A stretch of DNA of 21,562 nucleotides from JAFGQJ01 sp964495755. Lineage in GTDB: Bacteria; Spirochaetota; Spirochaetia; SZUA-6; DRHE01. Numbering within the stretch: position 1 is the first letter of the stretch; each line of letters starts with the position of its first letter. Below the pieces are notes generated by a model. That model saw only the letters and a program-made list of their open reading frames with translations, ran no database searches and was not told where the DNA came from. The stretch lies in contig CAZBXU010000041.1 in assembly GCA_964495755.1 (NCBI GenBank), positions 1 to 21,562 on the forward strand. The letters are read 5' to 3'. Shown here one piece after another: positions 6,572 to 14,852 of the stretch. The translations under genes were made by a program, and so were the position numbers.

Positions 6572-8829
6572 AACGCACAGACAGGCGGCATGAGACAACT
6601 GGTAGCACCCTCTCCCGGGAGTTAAGCCTCTTTCAGCTCACCATGATGGGTGTCGGGATGATGATCGGAGCCGGTGCCGTTCTGGGTATGGGACATTCTG
6701 TGCGTATTTCCGGCCCCGGCGGCACGATTCTTGCGTTCTCTCTGAATGGACTCATAGCTCTTTTCACCGGTATGGCTTATGCAGAGATGAGCTCTGCCTT
6801 GCCAAAGGCGGGAAGTATTTACAACTTCGCCCGAATTGCTTTCGGCCGCGGAATAGGATTTACCGCCGGCTGGATATCCTGGTTTGCTTCCTCTGTTGCC
6901 GGCAGTCTTTACGCGGTTGTTTTCTCTGAGTACACACTGCACTACCTGGATCTGCTTGGCCTGTTGAACTGGCTCCCCATTCCCATCTTCCTCCGAGAGA
7001 GTGGATTGGCATTCGTCCTGGCGATCCTCTTCATCTACATCAATTACAGGGGTGTATCCGCTACAGGTAAGTTGGAAAGCCTGTTGACATTGGGACAAAC
7101 CCTGACACTTGGATTTATTGGCGCCGTGGGTATCGTTGTCGTTGTATCCGATCCCTCGCGGGTCCTCAACTTTCAGCCTTTCATTCCCCACGGAGCCTCA
7201 GCGGTTCTGGTCTGCATGGGTTTCGAATTTATTGCCTTTGAGGGATACGAAGTGATTGCTCAGGCCGGAGACGAAGCTGTGAATCCAAGGAGGAATCTTC
7301 CCAAAGCCATCATTTATTCGATCCTAATCGTAACTGTTGTATACATGTTGGTAGCTTTTGCCTTGATCACCGGCATCAAGGATGTGAATATGCCTGCCTG
7401 GGAATGGCTCGGTTCTTTTGGAGAAAAAGGATTCGGTGCGGCGGTGGAGCAAATTATTTCTTACGGAAATCTCGTAGCGGTTTTAACCGTTATCTTTACT
7501 TCGACGTCTGCTCTTAACGCCACCATCTACAGCGCGGCCCGTGCCTCCTACGCTCTCGGGCGAGATCACATGCTTCCACCGTTGATCGGCAGCATCTCTT
7601 CAAAACGAAAAACCCCCTATATTGCGATTCTGTGCACGTCTATTATCATTGCGACATTCATCTTTCTACCCATTTTAGATATCGCCTCAGGGGCGAGCAT
7701 CATGTTCCTCTTCATGTTTTTACTTGCCAATCTAAGCGTGATCCGCATGCGCAGACGAATGGCCGATGAGCTCCACTACGGTTATCTGATGCCGTTTTTC
7801 CCCTTCATTCCGGCCGTAGCGATCGTTATGCAGATTGTGCTTGCAGTTTTTATCATCGATGTGAGCTACGTAGCCTGGATCATCGCCCCCTCGTGGGTGG
7901 GACTCGGGCTTCTGATCTATTTTACCTATTCCCGAACTCGAACCCTTCCGATCCGTGAGGAGATTCTCACATTGGAAAAAGCATACACTCCAGAACGTGA
8001 AAGATACCTCGTTCTTGTTCCGGTAGAAGATATCGAAGATGTCCTGGGGATCGTTCGCCAGGTCATGGTTCTGACAAAGGCGAAGAATGGCGCGGTGGAA
8101 CTCTTGCACATGGTGACCATGCCGGACCAAGTGCCTCTTTCCGATGCGGCGCGATACACTCTTCCGGGAAAGGAGGCGATTGCAGAAGCTATACTTTACC
8201 TGTCTTCTCGTTTCTTCATTGATAGTTCTATCCGATACTGCCGTAACACCGCTCGAGGCATTCTAAGCGCTGCCCGAGAACGTGATGCAAATCTCATCGT
8301 AATGAACTGGAATCGTCAGACACGCCGAAGAGGGTTTATCTCCGGCAGTACCATTGACCCAGTTCTAGAAAAAGCGCCATGCGATGTAGTGGTGTTTAGA
8401 AATATGGAGAATCAGCCGTTTAAGCGTGTGCTTGTACCTCTGGTGGGAGGGCATAATTCATCGTTGGCCCTCGAAATTGCCGGATTGATGGTAGAGAAAA
8501 ACGATGGTCGCATAGTATGCCTGCATGTCAGGCAACCAAGAACACCGCAATTTCACCTAGATGACTGTTTGGACTCAATCTGCTCGGAGATTAACTTCCA
8601 AAGAGACATCCTGGAATCGAAAGTTATTGAATCGTCAAATCCCGCAAAAACCATTCTACAGCAAACCCCTGATTCCGATCTGGTTGTCATTGGTGCATCC
8701 CGAGAAGCTTTTTGGCGGCGGGTAGTCATGGGTACTATACCCGAAAAGGTCGCTAAACGTTGCACAAAACCCCTCATCAGGGTCAAAGCGAAAGGACCAA
8801 TAAAAGCCTTTTTAACCCGCTGGTTTTAA
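6568..8829 (+). CDS. APC-superfamily transporter with two C-terminal USP domains (copy 2)
   Basis: A 753-residue paralogue of the transporter at 2056-4320. It has a ~12-span APC domain (about residues 1-455; TM1 block LTMMGVGMMIGAGAVLGMG) followed by two UspA-like domains (about 475-610 and 610-745). Much of the permease can be lined up by eye without gaps. The USP nucleotide loops differ from copy 1. In the first domain the glycines before GST are replaced (MNWNRQ ... SGST). In the second the middle glycine is Arg (GASR ... MGT). ATP binding may therefore be weakened or changed. Base composition is visibly less GC-rich than in copy 1, so this is an old duplication or a separate acquisition. 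It is coupled by ATGA to its micro-protein. Substrate unknown; amino acid or other organic cation is the family expectation. Confidence 0.87.
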   Translation: MKRTDRRHETTGSTLSRELSLFQLTMMGVGMMIGAGAVLGMGHSVRISGPGGTILAFSLNGLIALFTGMAYAEMSSALPKAGSIYNFARIAFGRGIGFTAGWISWFASSVAGSLYAVVFSEYTLHYLDLLGLLNWLPIPIFLRESGLAFVLAILFIYINYRGVSATGKLESLLTLGQTLTLGFIGAVGIVVVVSDPSRVLNFQPFIPHGASAVLVCMGFEFIAFEGYEVIAQAGDEAVNPRRNLPKAIIYSILIVTVVYMLVAFALITGIKDVNMPAWEWLGSFGEKGFGAAVEQIISYGNLVAVLTVIFTSTSALNATIYSAARASYALGRDHMLPPLIGSISSKRKTPYIAILCTSIIIATFIFLPILDIASGASIMFLFMFLLANLSVIRMRRRMADELHYGYLMPFFPFIPAVAIVMQIVLAVFIIDVSYVAWIIAPSWVGLGLLIYFTYSRTRTLPIREEILTLEKAYTPERERYLVLVPVEDIEDVLGIVRQVMVLTKAKNGAVELLHMVTMPDQVPLSDAARYTLPGKEAIAEAILYLSSRFFIDSSIRYCRNTARGILSAARERDANLIVMNWNRQTRRRGFISGSTIDPVLEKAPCDVVVFRNMENQPFKRVLVPLVGGHNSSLALEIAGLMVEKNDGRIVCLHVRQPRTPQFHLDDCLDSICSEINFQRDILESKVIESSNPAKTILQQTPDSDLVVIGASREAFWRRVVMGTIPEKVAKRCTKPLIRVKAKGPIKAFLTRWF

Positions 8830-8890
8830 GGATAAAGTCAGTCCGATACTTCAAGGCCAGCCGGCCAGCTCCGGGTGCGCAGGCGGTCAA

Positions 8891-9127
8891 CTAACCGGGG
8901 GACTTTACTGTAAGCTCGTCCAGCACCTGGTACTGAGCGCCTGCATGGTGCTCGGCAATCCGTTTCACTTTTTCCTTATCCATCTTGGAGTCCACGCTTC
9001 CGAACAGCCGTACCGACTTTTTGGTTTTCAGGAAGCCTTTGCCCGACAGTTCAACGTTCACCCGATGGGCGTTGATCGAGATGTCGTCCTCGATATCGCG
9101 CAAGATGAGTTCAACTATTGTCTCCAT
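8891..9127 (-). CDS. Small BON-domain-like protein downstream of groEL
   Basis: A 78-residue protein beginning METIVELILRDIEDD. The core (VNVELSGKGFL...SVRLFGSVDS, then a helix KEKVKRIAEHHAGAQYQVLDEL) has the beta-alpha-beta pattern of a BON domain: a strand, the 'G-x-V' turn, a helix with an alanine-rich end and a closing strand 'V.. .L'. BON domains bind lipids or partner proteins and occur in stress proteins such as OsmY and YgaU. No signal peptide is seen, so it should be cytoplasmic. A perfect GAGGAGGTGA ribosome site precedes the ATG. It lies 77 bases after the groEL paralogue on the same strand and is probably co-transcribed. The BON assignment is by pattern and is moderately sure. Confidence 0.68.
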   Translation of the reverse strand: METIVELILRDIEDDISINAHRVNVELSGKGFLKTKKSVRLFGSVDSKMDKEKVKRIAEHHAGAQYQVLDELTVKSPG

Positions 9128-9204
9128 GATTCACCTCCTCGCGTGTCAAACTTTGCACTTTTCCCAGTGTATGCGCCCGGGGCTCGTTCCCCCGAGTCCA
9201 GTCC

Positions 9205-10844
9205 TTAGTACTCATCCATGTCCTCATAATCCGGCGATAGGGGCGCTGCGGTTTTCTCCTTTTTGGGCAAGTCGGCAATGACGCACTCTGTGGTCAGCAT
9301 CATCCCTGAAACCGAGGCGGCGTTCTGCAGTGCCGAACGAGTGACCTTGACCGGATCGATGATGCCCGCCTGCACCATATCCGTCCAGATCATCTTCTCG
9401 GCGTCGAAGCCGATTCCCGCTTTGGCCGTTCGGACCCGTTCGGCAGCAACCGCATCGTCAATCCCGGCGTTGCGGGCGATCTGCCGCAGAGGTTCCTCGA
9501 GGGCGCGCTTAACGATCTGGAAGCCCACCTTCTCGGATTGAGCACCATCTGAGAGGTTCTGCCTGTCCAGAGCCTTGATGGCCTGGATATAGGTGAGACT
9601 CCACCTCCGGGTACGATCCCCTCCTCGACAGCAGCCCGGGTGGCGGCGAGGGCGTCTTCTACGCGATGCTTCTTTTCCTTCAGCTCCACTTCCGTAGGAG
9701 CTCCCACTTTGATGACCGCTACTCCGCCGGACAGCTTCGCCTTCCGTTCCAGCAGCTTTTCCCGGTCGTAGTCCGAGGTGGTTTCCTCGATCTGCACCTT
9801 GATCTGGTTGATACGACCTTTTATGCTCTTCGAATCCCCGGCTCCTTCAACAATGGTGGTGTTTTCCTTGTCCACTCGTACCAGCCTGGCTCTTCCCAGC
9901 TGGGACAGTTCGATACTCTCCACTTTGAGTCCAAGCTCTTCGGAGATGACCTGTCCCCCGGCGATCACGGCGATATCCTCCAGCATGGCCTTGCGACGGT
10001 CCCCGTATCCCGGGGCTTTGACTGCGCAGGCCTTCAGTGTGCCCCGCAGGTGATTCACAACCAGGGTGGCCAGTGCCTCACCTTCCACGTCCTCCGTAAT
10101 GAGCAGTATCGGTTTTCCGGCTTTGGACACTTTTTCGAGCAAGGGCAGCAGATCCTTCATGGCGGAAAGCTTCTTGTCGTAAGTGAAGATATAGCAGTCT
10201 TCAAGCTCGCACCGGAGGGTCTGGCGATCGGTGATGAAGTACGGGGAGAGATAGCCCCGATCGAACTCCATACCCTCTACGAGCTCCAGACTGGTTTCCA
10301 TGGACTTGGATTCCTCCACGGTGATGACCCCGCCCCGGCCGACCTTCTCCATGGCGTCGGCTATGAGGGCGCCGATCTCCCGATCGTTACCTGAGGAAAC
10401 AGTAGCCACCTGGGCGATCTCTTCCCGCCCTTTGAGCTTCTTGGCCTGTTTCTTGATTTCAGCCACGGCCAATTCGACCGCTGTGGCAATCCCCCGTTTG
10501 ATCATCATCGGATCGTGCCCCGCGGCTACGCTTTTTACACCCTCGCGCATCATCGAGTAAGCCAGCACTGTGGCTGTGGTGGTACCATCACCTGCCACAT
10601 CGTTGGTTTTCTGGGCCACCTCTTTGATCAACTGTGCTCCCATGTTCTCAAAGGGTTCCTTGAACTCCAACTCTTTGGCTATGGTAACCCCGTCGTTGGT
10701 TACGACCGGTGCCCCCCATTTTTTGCCAAGAACCACATTGCGGCCCTTGGGACCCAAGGTGACTCGCACCGCGTCTGCCACGATACGAATCCCCGTCATG
10801 AGTGCACTGCGCGCACTTTGATCGTACAGCAGCTGTTTTGCCAT
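9205..10844 (-). CDS. groEL: GroEL/Hsp60 chaperonin paralogue, interrupted by one frameshift
   Basis: A GroEL (Hsp60) chaperonin subunit, the ATP-driven folding ring. The frame from 10844 carries the nucleotide motifs GPKGRNVVL, DGVTIAKE and DGTTTATVLAY, the apical domain, and RVEDALAATRAAVEEGIVPGGG with the catalytic aspartate. Right after PGGGV the frame breaks near 9597. One extra base there (GTCCTCACC instead of GTCTCACC on the coding strand) would continue as LTYIQAIKALD into the second frame, which holds the rest (KRALEEPLRQIARNAG ... VTRSALQNAASVSGMMLTTE) to 9205. The repaired length is 546 residues, normal for GroEL. The C-terminus is acidic (DYEDMDEY) and lacks the usual Gly-Gly-Met tail. 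There is no groES and no CIRCE operator upstream, so it is probably an accessory copy. GGGAGGAAG precedes the ATG. Confidence 0.88.
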
Positions 10845-11427
10845 TGTCTCTTCCTCCCTGATAATTCTACTGGGATATGTATTTCGGGTAACTTTTTTGG
10901 CTGTCCGGGACCGGGCAGCAGCCAGGATTACTCTTCATCTATCCGCATACTCCAAGAGAAGAACACTAATGAACAAGAGAAATTTACTTCAATCTTGGCA
11001 GGCAGGCAACTGCATTTTCTTAATGCGACCTGGGAGCCGGCGTACAGTAGGGGTGCTATGTAGAAGGAGGAAGTATCCATTCTCCAGAGGATTTCCCCGC
11101 AAAGACGAGTGCTTTGGTCTTCCTCCAATGACAAAATTCCCTTTTCCGTGCTTTCTTCTTTCAGCTTGGTGATATGCACGGCTTGGTTACTAAGGATTTA
11201 GCCAAGCCGGTGCGGTCCTCTTGTAACCTGACTTTCAAGACCGAAAGTGCCCGATTGGTGGTAACAGGCAGGAACTGGTTTTCTGAAGGATCAACCAATT
11301 TTCGTTTTTCTCAACAGAGATCGTTGTTTTTTTTCATTCTTGAAATGGGGAAGAAAGAGCGTGTTTTAATTTCTAATTCACCAACCCCAATCGAATCTGG
11401 TCATAGGCCCAGTTCTCAGCAGCCGCT
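10845..11427. other. Intergenic region without recognisable genes; one hairpin
   Basis: About 580 bases between the groEL start (leftward) and the HD-GYP fragment (rightward). It should hold the groEL promoter on the minus strand, but I see no clear -35/-10 pair and no CIRCE inverted repeat. Short open frames here look like chance: no family resemblance and no good ribosome site. The one notable structure is the inverted repeat at 11176-11213. Towards the right end the DNA becomes AT-rich with poly-T runs, and it joins the HD-GYP fragment abruptly, which may mark an old breakpoint. Confidence 0.5.
11176..11213. repeat. Inverted repeat / stable hairpin
   Basis: GCACGGCTTGG (11176-11186) pairs with CCAAGCCGGTGC (11202-11213) with one bulged G and a 15-base loop. 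No T-run follows, so it is not a standard terminator. It is the only strong structure in the gene-poor stretch. It could be a palindromic repeat, an RNA element or a remnant of a mobile-element end. Confidence 0.4.
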
Positions 11428-11811
11428 TTGGAGCTCCGGCCGGTACATCTTGCAGTCATCCGCAAGCACCCTGAACTGGGCTACCGGCGGTTGAGCGGAG
11501 TGCGGTTTCTGCAAGGAGCCTCTGAGTGGGTGCTCTATCACCACGAGAGCTTCGACGGAAGCGGTTATCCCCAAGGCTTGAAGGGCGAGCAGATCCCGCT
11601 GTCGGCCCGGTTGTTCGCAGTGGCCGACACCATTGACGCCATGACCAGCGATCGGCCCTACCGCAAGGCTCTGCCCTTCGATGCGGTACACGACGAGCTG
11701 AGGCGTTTGTCGGAAGCTCAGTTCGATCCACGGATCGTTGAGGTGTTTTTTTCAATTCCCGAGAAACAGTGGACAGTGGGCCAGGAAGAAACGGGAGGGG
11801 AAGCTGCATGA
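11428..11811 (+). pseudogene. HD-GYP domain protein, 5'-truncated (C-terminal half only)
   Basis: The frame (TTG 11428 is the first possible start; an in-frame TAG lies at 11404) encodes the second half of an HD-GYP domain, the fold of cyclic-di-GMP phosphodiesterases. Visible family motifs are RKHPELG (H14), LYHHESFDGSGYPQGLKG (about 37-53), IPLSARLFAVADTIDAMTSDRPYRKAL (about 56-82) and FDPRIVEVF. The HD dyad itself (family form HDIGKI) and any sensor or receiver part, which should lie upstream, are missing. The remaining protein lacks metal ligands and is probably inactive. No ribosome site precedes the TTG. The frame overlaps the following receiver gene as ATGA, so the pair was once a translation-coupled signalling unit. 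An N-terminal truncation is more likely than a new start. Confidence 0.75.
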
Positions 11812-12185
11812 ACCAAGACGAAAGTCAAAAAGTGCTGGTGATTGATGATGATCCTCAGCTGCTGCAACTCATGTACCATCTCCTGAGCGAACAGAGATAC
11901 ATTGTGCACTTGGCTGATGACGGTGAGCAAGGATTACGGCATCTTGCGGAGCACGTTCCTGATGTGACCGTTACCGACATCGTCATGTCCGGCATGGATG
12001 CAATCGAGTTTCTCCGTGCGCTTCACAGGAGCAGTCCCAGCATTCCCATGATCGTTATGTCGGGACACTCGGTGGGACAGAAGTTTCTGCAGGCCGCTCG
12101 GCTCCTGGGTGCCCAGGGTTCTCTGCTCAAGCCGTTCAGCCGCCAAGAGCTGCTGGAGGTAGTGAACAGAGCCCTGTCCCGCTGA
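11808..12185 (+). CDS. Stand-alone response-regulator receiver protein
   Basis: A 125-residue single receiver (CheY-like) domain with no output domain. The conserved site is complete: acidic pair Asp13/Asp14 in VLVIDDD, phospho-acceptor Asp57 in VTDIVMSGMD, Ser85 in IVMSGHS and Lys108 in LLKPF. It should accept phosphate from a histidine kinase encoded elsewhere and act by protein contact. The ATG at 11808 overlaps the HD-GYP stop (ATGA) and follows GGGAGGGG, so the start is secure. The alternative upstream start inside the HD-GYP gene has no receiver sequence. The natural partner was probably the neighbouring HD-GYP phosphodiesterase, now truncated; the receiver itself appears intact. No terminator is seen after it. 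Confidence 0.9.
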   Translation: MNQDESQKVLVIDDDPQLLQLMYHLLSEQRYIVHLADDGEQGLRHLAEHVPDVTVTDIVMSGMDAIEFLRALHRSSPSIPMIVMSGHSVGQKFLQAARLLGAQGSLLKPFSRQELLEVVNRALSR

Positions 12186-12501
12186 ATGACCCCAGGGGTG
12201 GACATTTCCGAGGAAGAATCTGGGTGATGGAAGATTCCCACTGCCCAGGGGCTGAGAACAGAGAAGTTTTCAGCCGTCGCGAAGACCAAAACTTCAGCAG
12301 CCGTCCTTGGTTACTGAGGTTCTGGTAGTAGAAAGGCTAAAAGCATTTCCAGAACAACTTTGGCAGTGTTTGTTTGGGTTTGAGCCCGAATAGAGCTGTT
12401 TCAGAAAAGAGATTGCCATTTTATTGTATGGTAATGGATCAGTCCAGTAGCTATCCTTGGTAGCAGGTAATGGTTACAATAGCAACGATACGGAGAGGAG
12501 T
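12186..12501. other. Intergenic region; weak promoter for the psiE-like gene
   Basis: About 315 bases with no coding frame I trust. TACAAT (12475-12480) is a good -10 candidate 21 bases before the psiE-like ATG, with no convincing -35. A short stem, GAATCT paired with AGATTC, lies in the first 60 bases. Nothing else is recognisable. Confidence 0.4.
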
Positions 12502-12935
12502 ATGCTGAAGTTTCTTAAAAATTCGAGTTTGCTATCGCCGTTATCCTAATTGCTCTCATGGCCGTGGTTGTTGATATATCGATTGTGGGCTTGGGCTGGA
12601 TGATCGTCACTGACATCTCGACGGCCCGAAGGTCGTTGCTCAGCATTTTCAAACTTATGGATATTTTCGGGTTCTTCCTACTCATCCTCATCGGGATCGA
12701 GGTGTTCGAGACCAATAAAGCATACGTCACAAACAATGAGATCCGGGTCGAGATAGTCCTACTGGTGAGAATCATGGCCATTGCCAGGGAAGTGATCATT
12801 CTGGAAATCAGCAAAATCCCCAGCCTCAGTATGATCGGCATGGGGGTGATCATCATCGGTCTGGCCGGCAGGTGCGACCTTATTCGGAGGGCGAAGGAGG
12901 AGAATGCGAAAAAATCCGAAACGGAGGCGAAGTAA
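12502..12935 (+). CDS. PsiE-family membrane protein, frame broken near the start
   Basis: A PsiE-like protein (phosphate-starvation-inducible family; role unknown). The main frame gives four membrane spans: FAIAVILIALMAVVVDI, IFGFFLLILIGIEVFET, VEIVLLVRIMAIAREVIILE and LSMIGMGVIIIGLAG. The family core 'LILIGIE.FET .. ..VE.VLLV..IAIAR.VI.LE' is clear. It ends in a basic/acidic tail. The best start is ATG 12502, preceded by GGAGAGGAGT, giving MLKFLK. That frame hits the run AAAAA at 12517-12521; one more A would continue as MLKFLKKFEFAIAV into the main frame and give 144 residues, close to E. coli PsiE. As written, only an internal ATG (12558) could start the main frame, cutting the first span. 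The gene is followed after three bases by the aldehyde oxidoreductase gene. Confidence 0.75.
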
Positions 12936-12938
12936 CCG

Positions 12939-14818
12939 ATGAACGCTCAGCTCAAAGTTCTTCTTATAGATGCACACACCGGTTTCTACAGGATCGATCG
13001 ATACAAGCTGGGAGACTTTTTTTGGTCCTGTTGACCTGGGACTCCACCTGTCAGGTCGATTGAACAGTTTGAACTTAGGAGTTGGTTTGCTGGCTGGCTC
13101 CATCTTTCCTGGCTGCAATCGCATAATCGTAACCGGGTTTTCACCCTGCTGGAGCGGCTTTTTCATCTCCTCCATGGGCGGCGCTGGTCTCGTCTTCAAC
13201 AACCTGGGAATCAACATGCTGTCGATCGTCGGCTCCTGTGACAGTTATTCAATCCTCTATCTAAATCGGAAACATGGGGAAGAGATCGAGGTCGAACTCG
13301 TTCCGATTGATCTGGATCGTATTTGGTTGCAAGGGCTGGGTGGAGTCTACGGACTGATGAACCATGTATATGAGTATTTCGTGACAGGTATGAAAATGAT
13401 CCAAAAATATTAGCTGTAGGACCGGCAGCTAAGGCTACCGATATAGGAGCGATCGGTTCCGTACCGATTCGTAACGGGAAACTGACATATGTAGACACCT
13501 GGGCCGGCCGAGGAGGATTTGGTAGTAAGCTTCTCCAGCAACACGGAATCGCAGCGATTATATACGGTGGGACATTCATCGAAGAAGACTTTCGGGATAG
13601 AAGCGTAGCCGACCAATGGTTTCGGGACAAATACAACCAGAAACTAGCCGCCAAGGACTATGAGGCAACTACCAAATATCGCTTCGACCCTAAGTTCGGG
13701 ACCGGTGGTACTTTTGGGGTCAACTACTCTGGCGTGGACGGCCGTCATTTGGCTTTCAATTATCGATCAATCTATATGGAGGAACCTGAGCGTCGGAGTC
13801 TTCAGGAACAGTTCATAATCAATCACTACCTGAAACAGTTCAACGAAGAGACGATCCAGGGCAAGCAACAGCGCACCTGCGGAGAGCCTTGTGCGGCAGT
13901 GTGTAAGAAGATGCATGGACAGTTCAAAAAGGATTATGAACCTTACCAGGTGATGGGCCCACTATGTGGGATATTCGACCAGCGGGCAGCGGAAAAACTC
14001 AACCACCATGCTGACCGCTATGGATTTGACGCTATCTCAATCGGCGGGGTCCTTGGCTGGCTGATGGAATGCCTGGACGCGAAGTTGCTACTCCCTGAAG
14101 AGCTCGGTGTGACTAGGCTTCCAGTTTTTGCATTTTCTGGATTTCGTATTGACACGGATTCGATGCAGAACGCTGAATTGGGGGTTGAGCTACTGGACAG
14201 CATTATTCAGCACAAAAACCCTATAGATTTCTCGCTGGGAGCCCGAAAAGTAGCCCCCCGCCTCGCCCGAGGCAAGGGGAAAGATGTACTGGATCGATTC
14301 GTGTACAACGCCTACGCTCGCGGGGGCTGGATGGTACCGAATCAGTACTGGACTCCCGGGGTGCTCTCACCGAGGGCTATCATGGGCAAGTACTATATAC
14401 TATGTATTGCGGGAGTGACTTCGTTCCCCCACGAACGCTTGGCCAAATGAACGCTGAGCGCTTCAGACAAGAGCTGATTGTAGACAATTTGGGATTCTGC
14501 TGTTTCCATAGAAACTGGGCTGAGGACATGCTACCCGAGATCATCCAAGCGTTGTACGGAGCTAAATATGCTTTTCTGAGCAAAGTGGAGATGACTGCCA
14601 GCCACACAAGCGGCCGAAATGCCTCGGTGTACTGGGAGCCAGAAAGAAATCTGGATTATATCCACACCTTTTTGAAACGTCACCGCGATGTCGCGGGTAA
14701 TAAGGAGGCGGAACTCATGAAATGGATCGATGTATTTGGATGGGATAAGAATGAGTCAGGATTGACTTTCTGCTATAAACCATATACAAGAATCCGGGAA
14801 TCCTTACGTGAGTTTTAG
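12939..14818 (+). pseudogene. Tungsten-type aldehyde ferredoxin oxidoreductase, three frame breaks
   Basis: The AOR family oxidises aldehydes to acids (or the reverse) with a tungsto-bispterin cofactor, a 4Fe-4S cluster and ferredoxin. Four pieces join into one protein. ATG 12939 gives MNAQLKVLLIDAHTGFYRID up to a T7 run (13017-13023), one T too many. The next frame, FGPVDLGLHLSGRNSLNL (read with one connecting residue omitted) to VYEYFVTG, breaks near 13388 (one base short). The third carries YENDPKILAVGPAAKATDIG, GRGGFGSKLL and the cluster motif CGEPCAAVC, and breaks near 14400 (one short). The last carries YCGSDFVPPRT and DNLGFCCFHRNW (fourth cluster cysteine), ending at 14818. Repairing all three gives 626 residues, the normal AOR size, with cofactor motifs kept. 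It is either a recent pseudogene or a sequence with indel errors. GGAGG precedes the start, three bases after psiE-like. Confidence 0.85.
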
Positions 14819-14852
14819 CAAGAACAAAGACATATAGGAAAGTTCAACAGAG

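Noticed and set aside
8830..8890. GGCCAGCC repeat between the second transporter and the BON-like gene as a terminator
   Set aside because: Short GC-rich tandem repeat without a clear stem or T-run.
9590..9600. Programmed frameshift in groEL
   Set aside because: No slippery heptamer or downstream structure; GroEL genes do not use recoding; an indel explains it better.
9666..10394. 242-codon plus-strand frame opposite groEL
   Set aside because: The GroEL frame carries all conserved motifs; this one has none.
10928..11179. 83-codon minus-strand frame upstream of groEL
   Set aside because: Composition looks random, no ribosome site, no recognisable domain.
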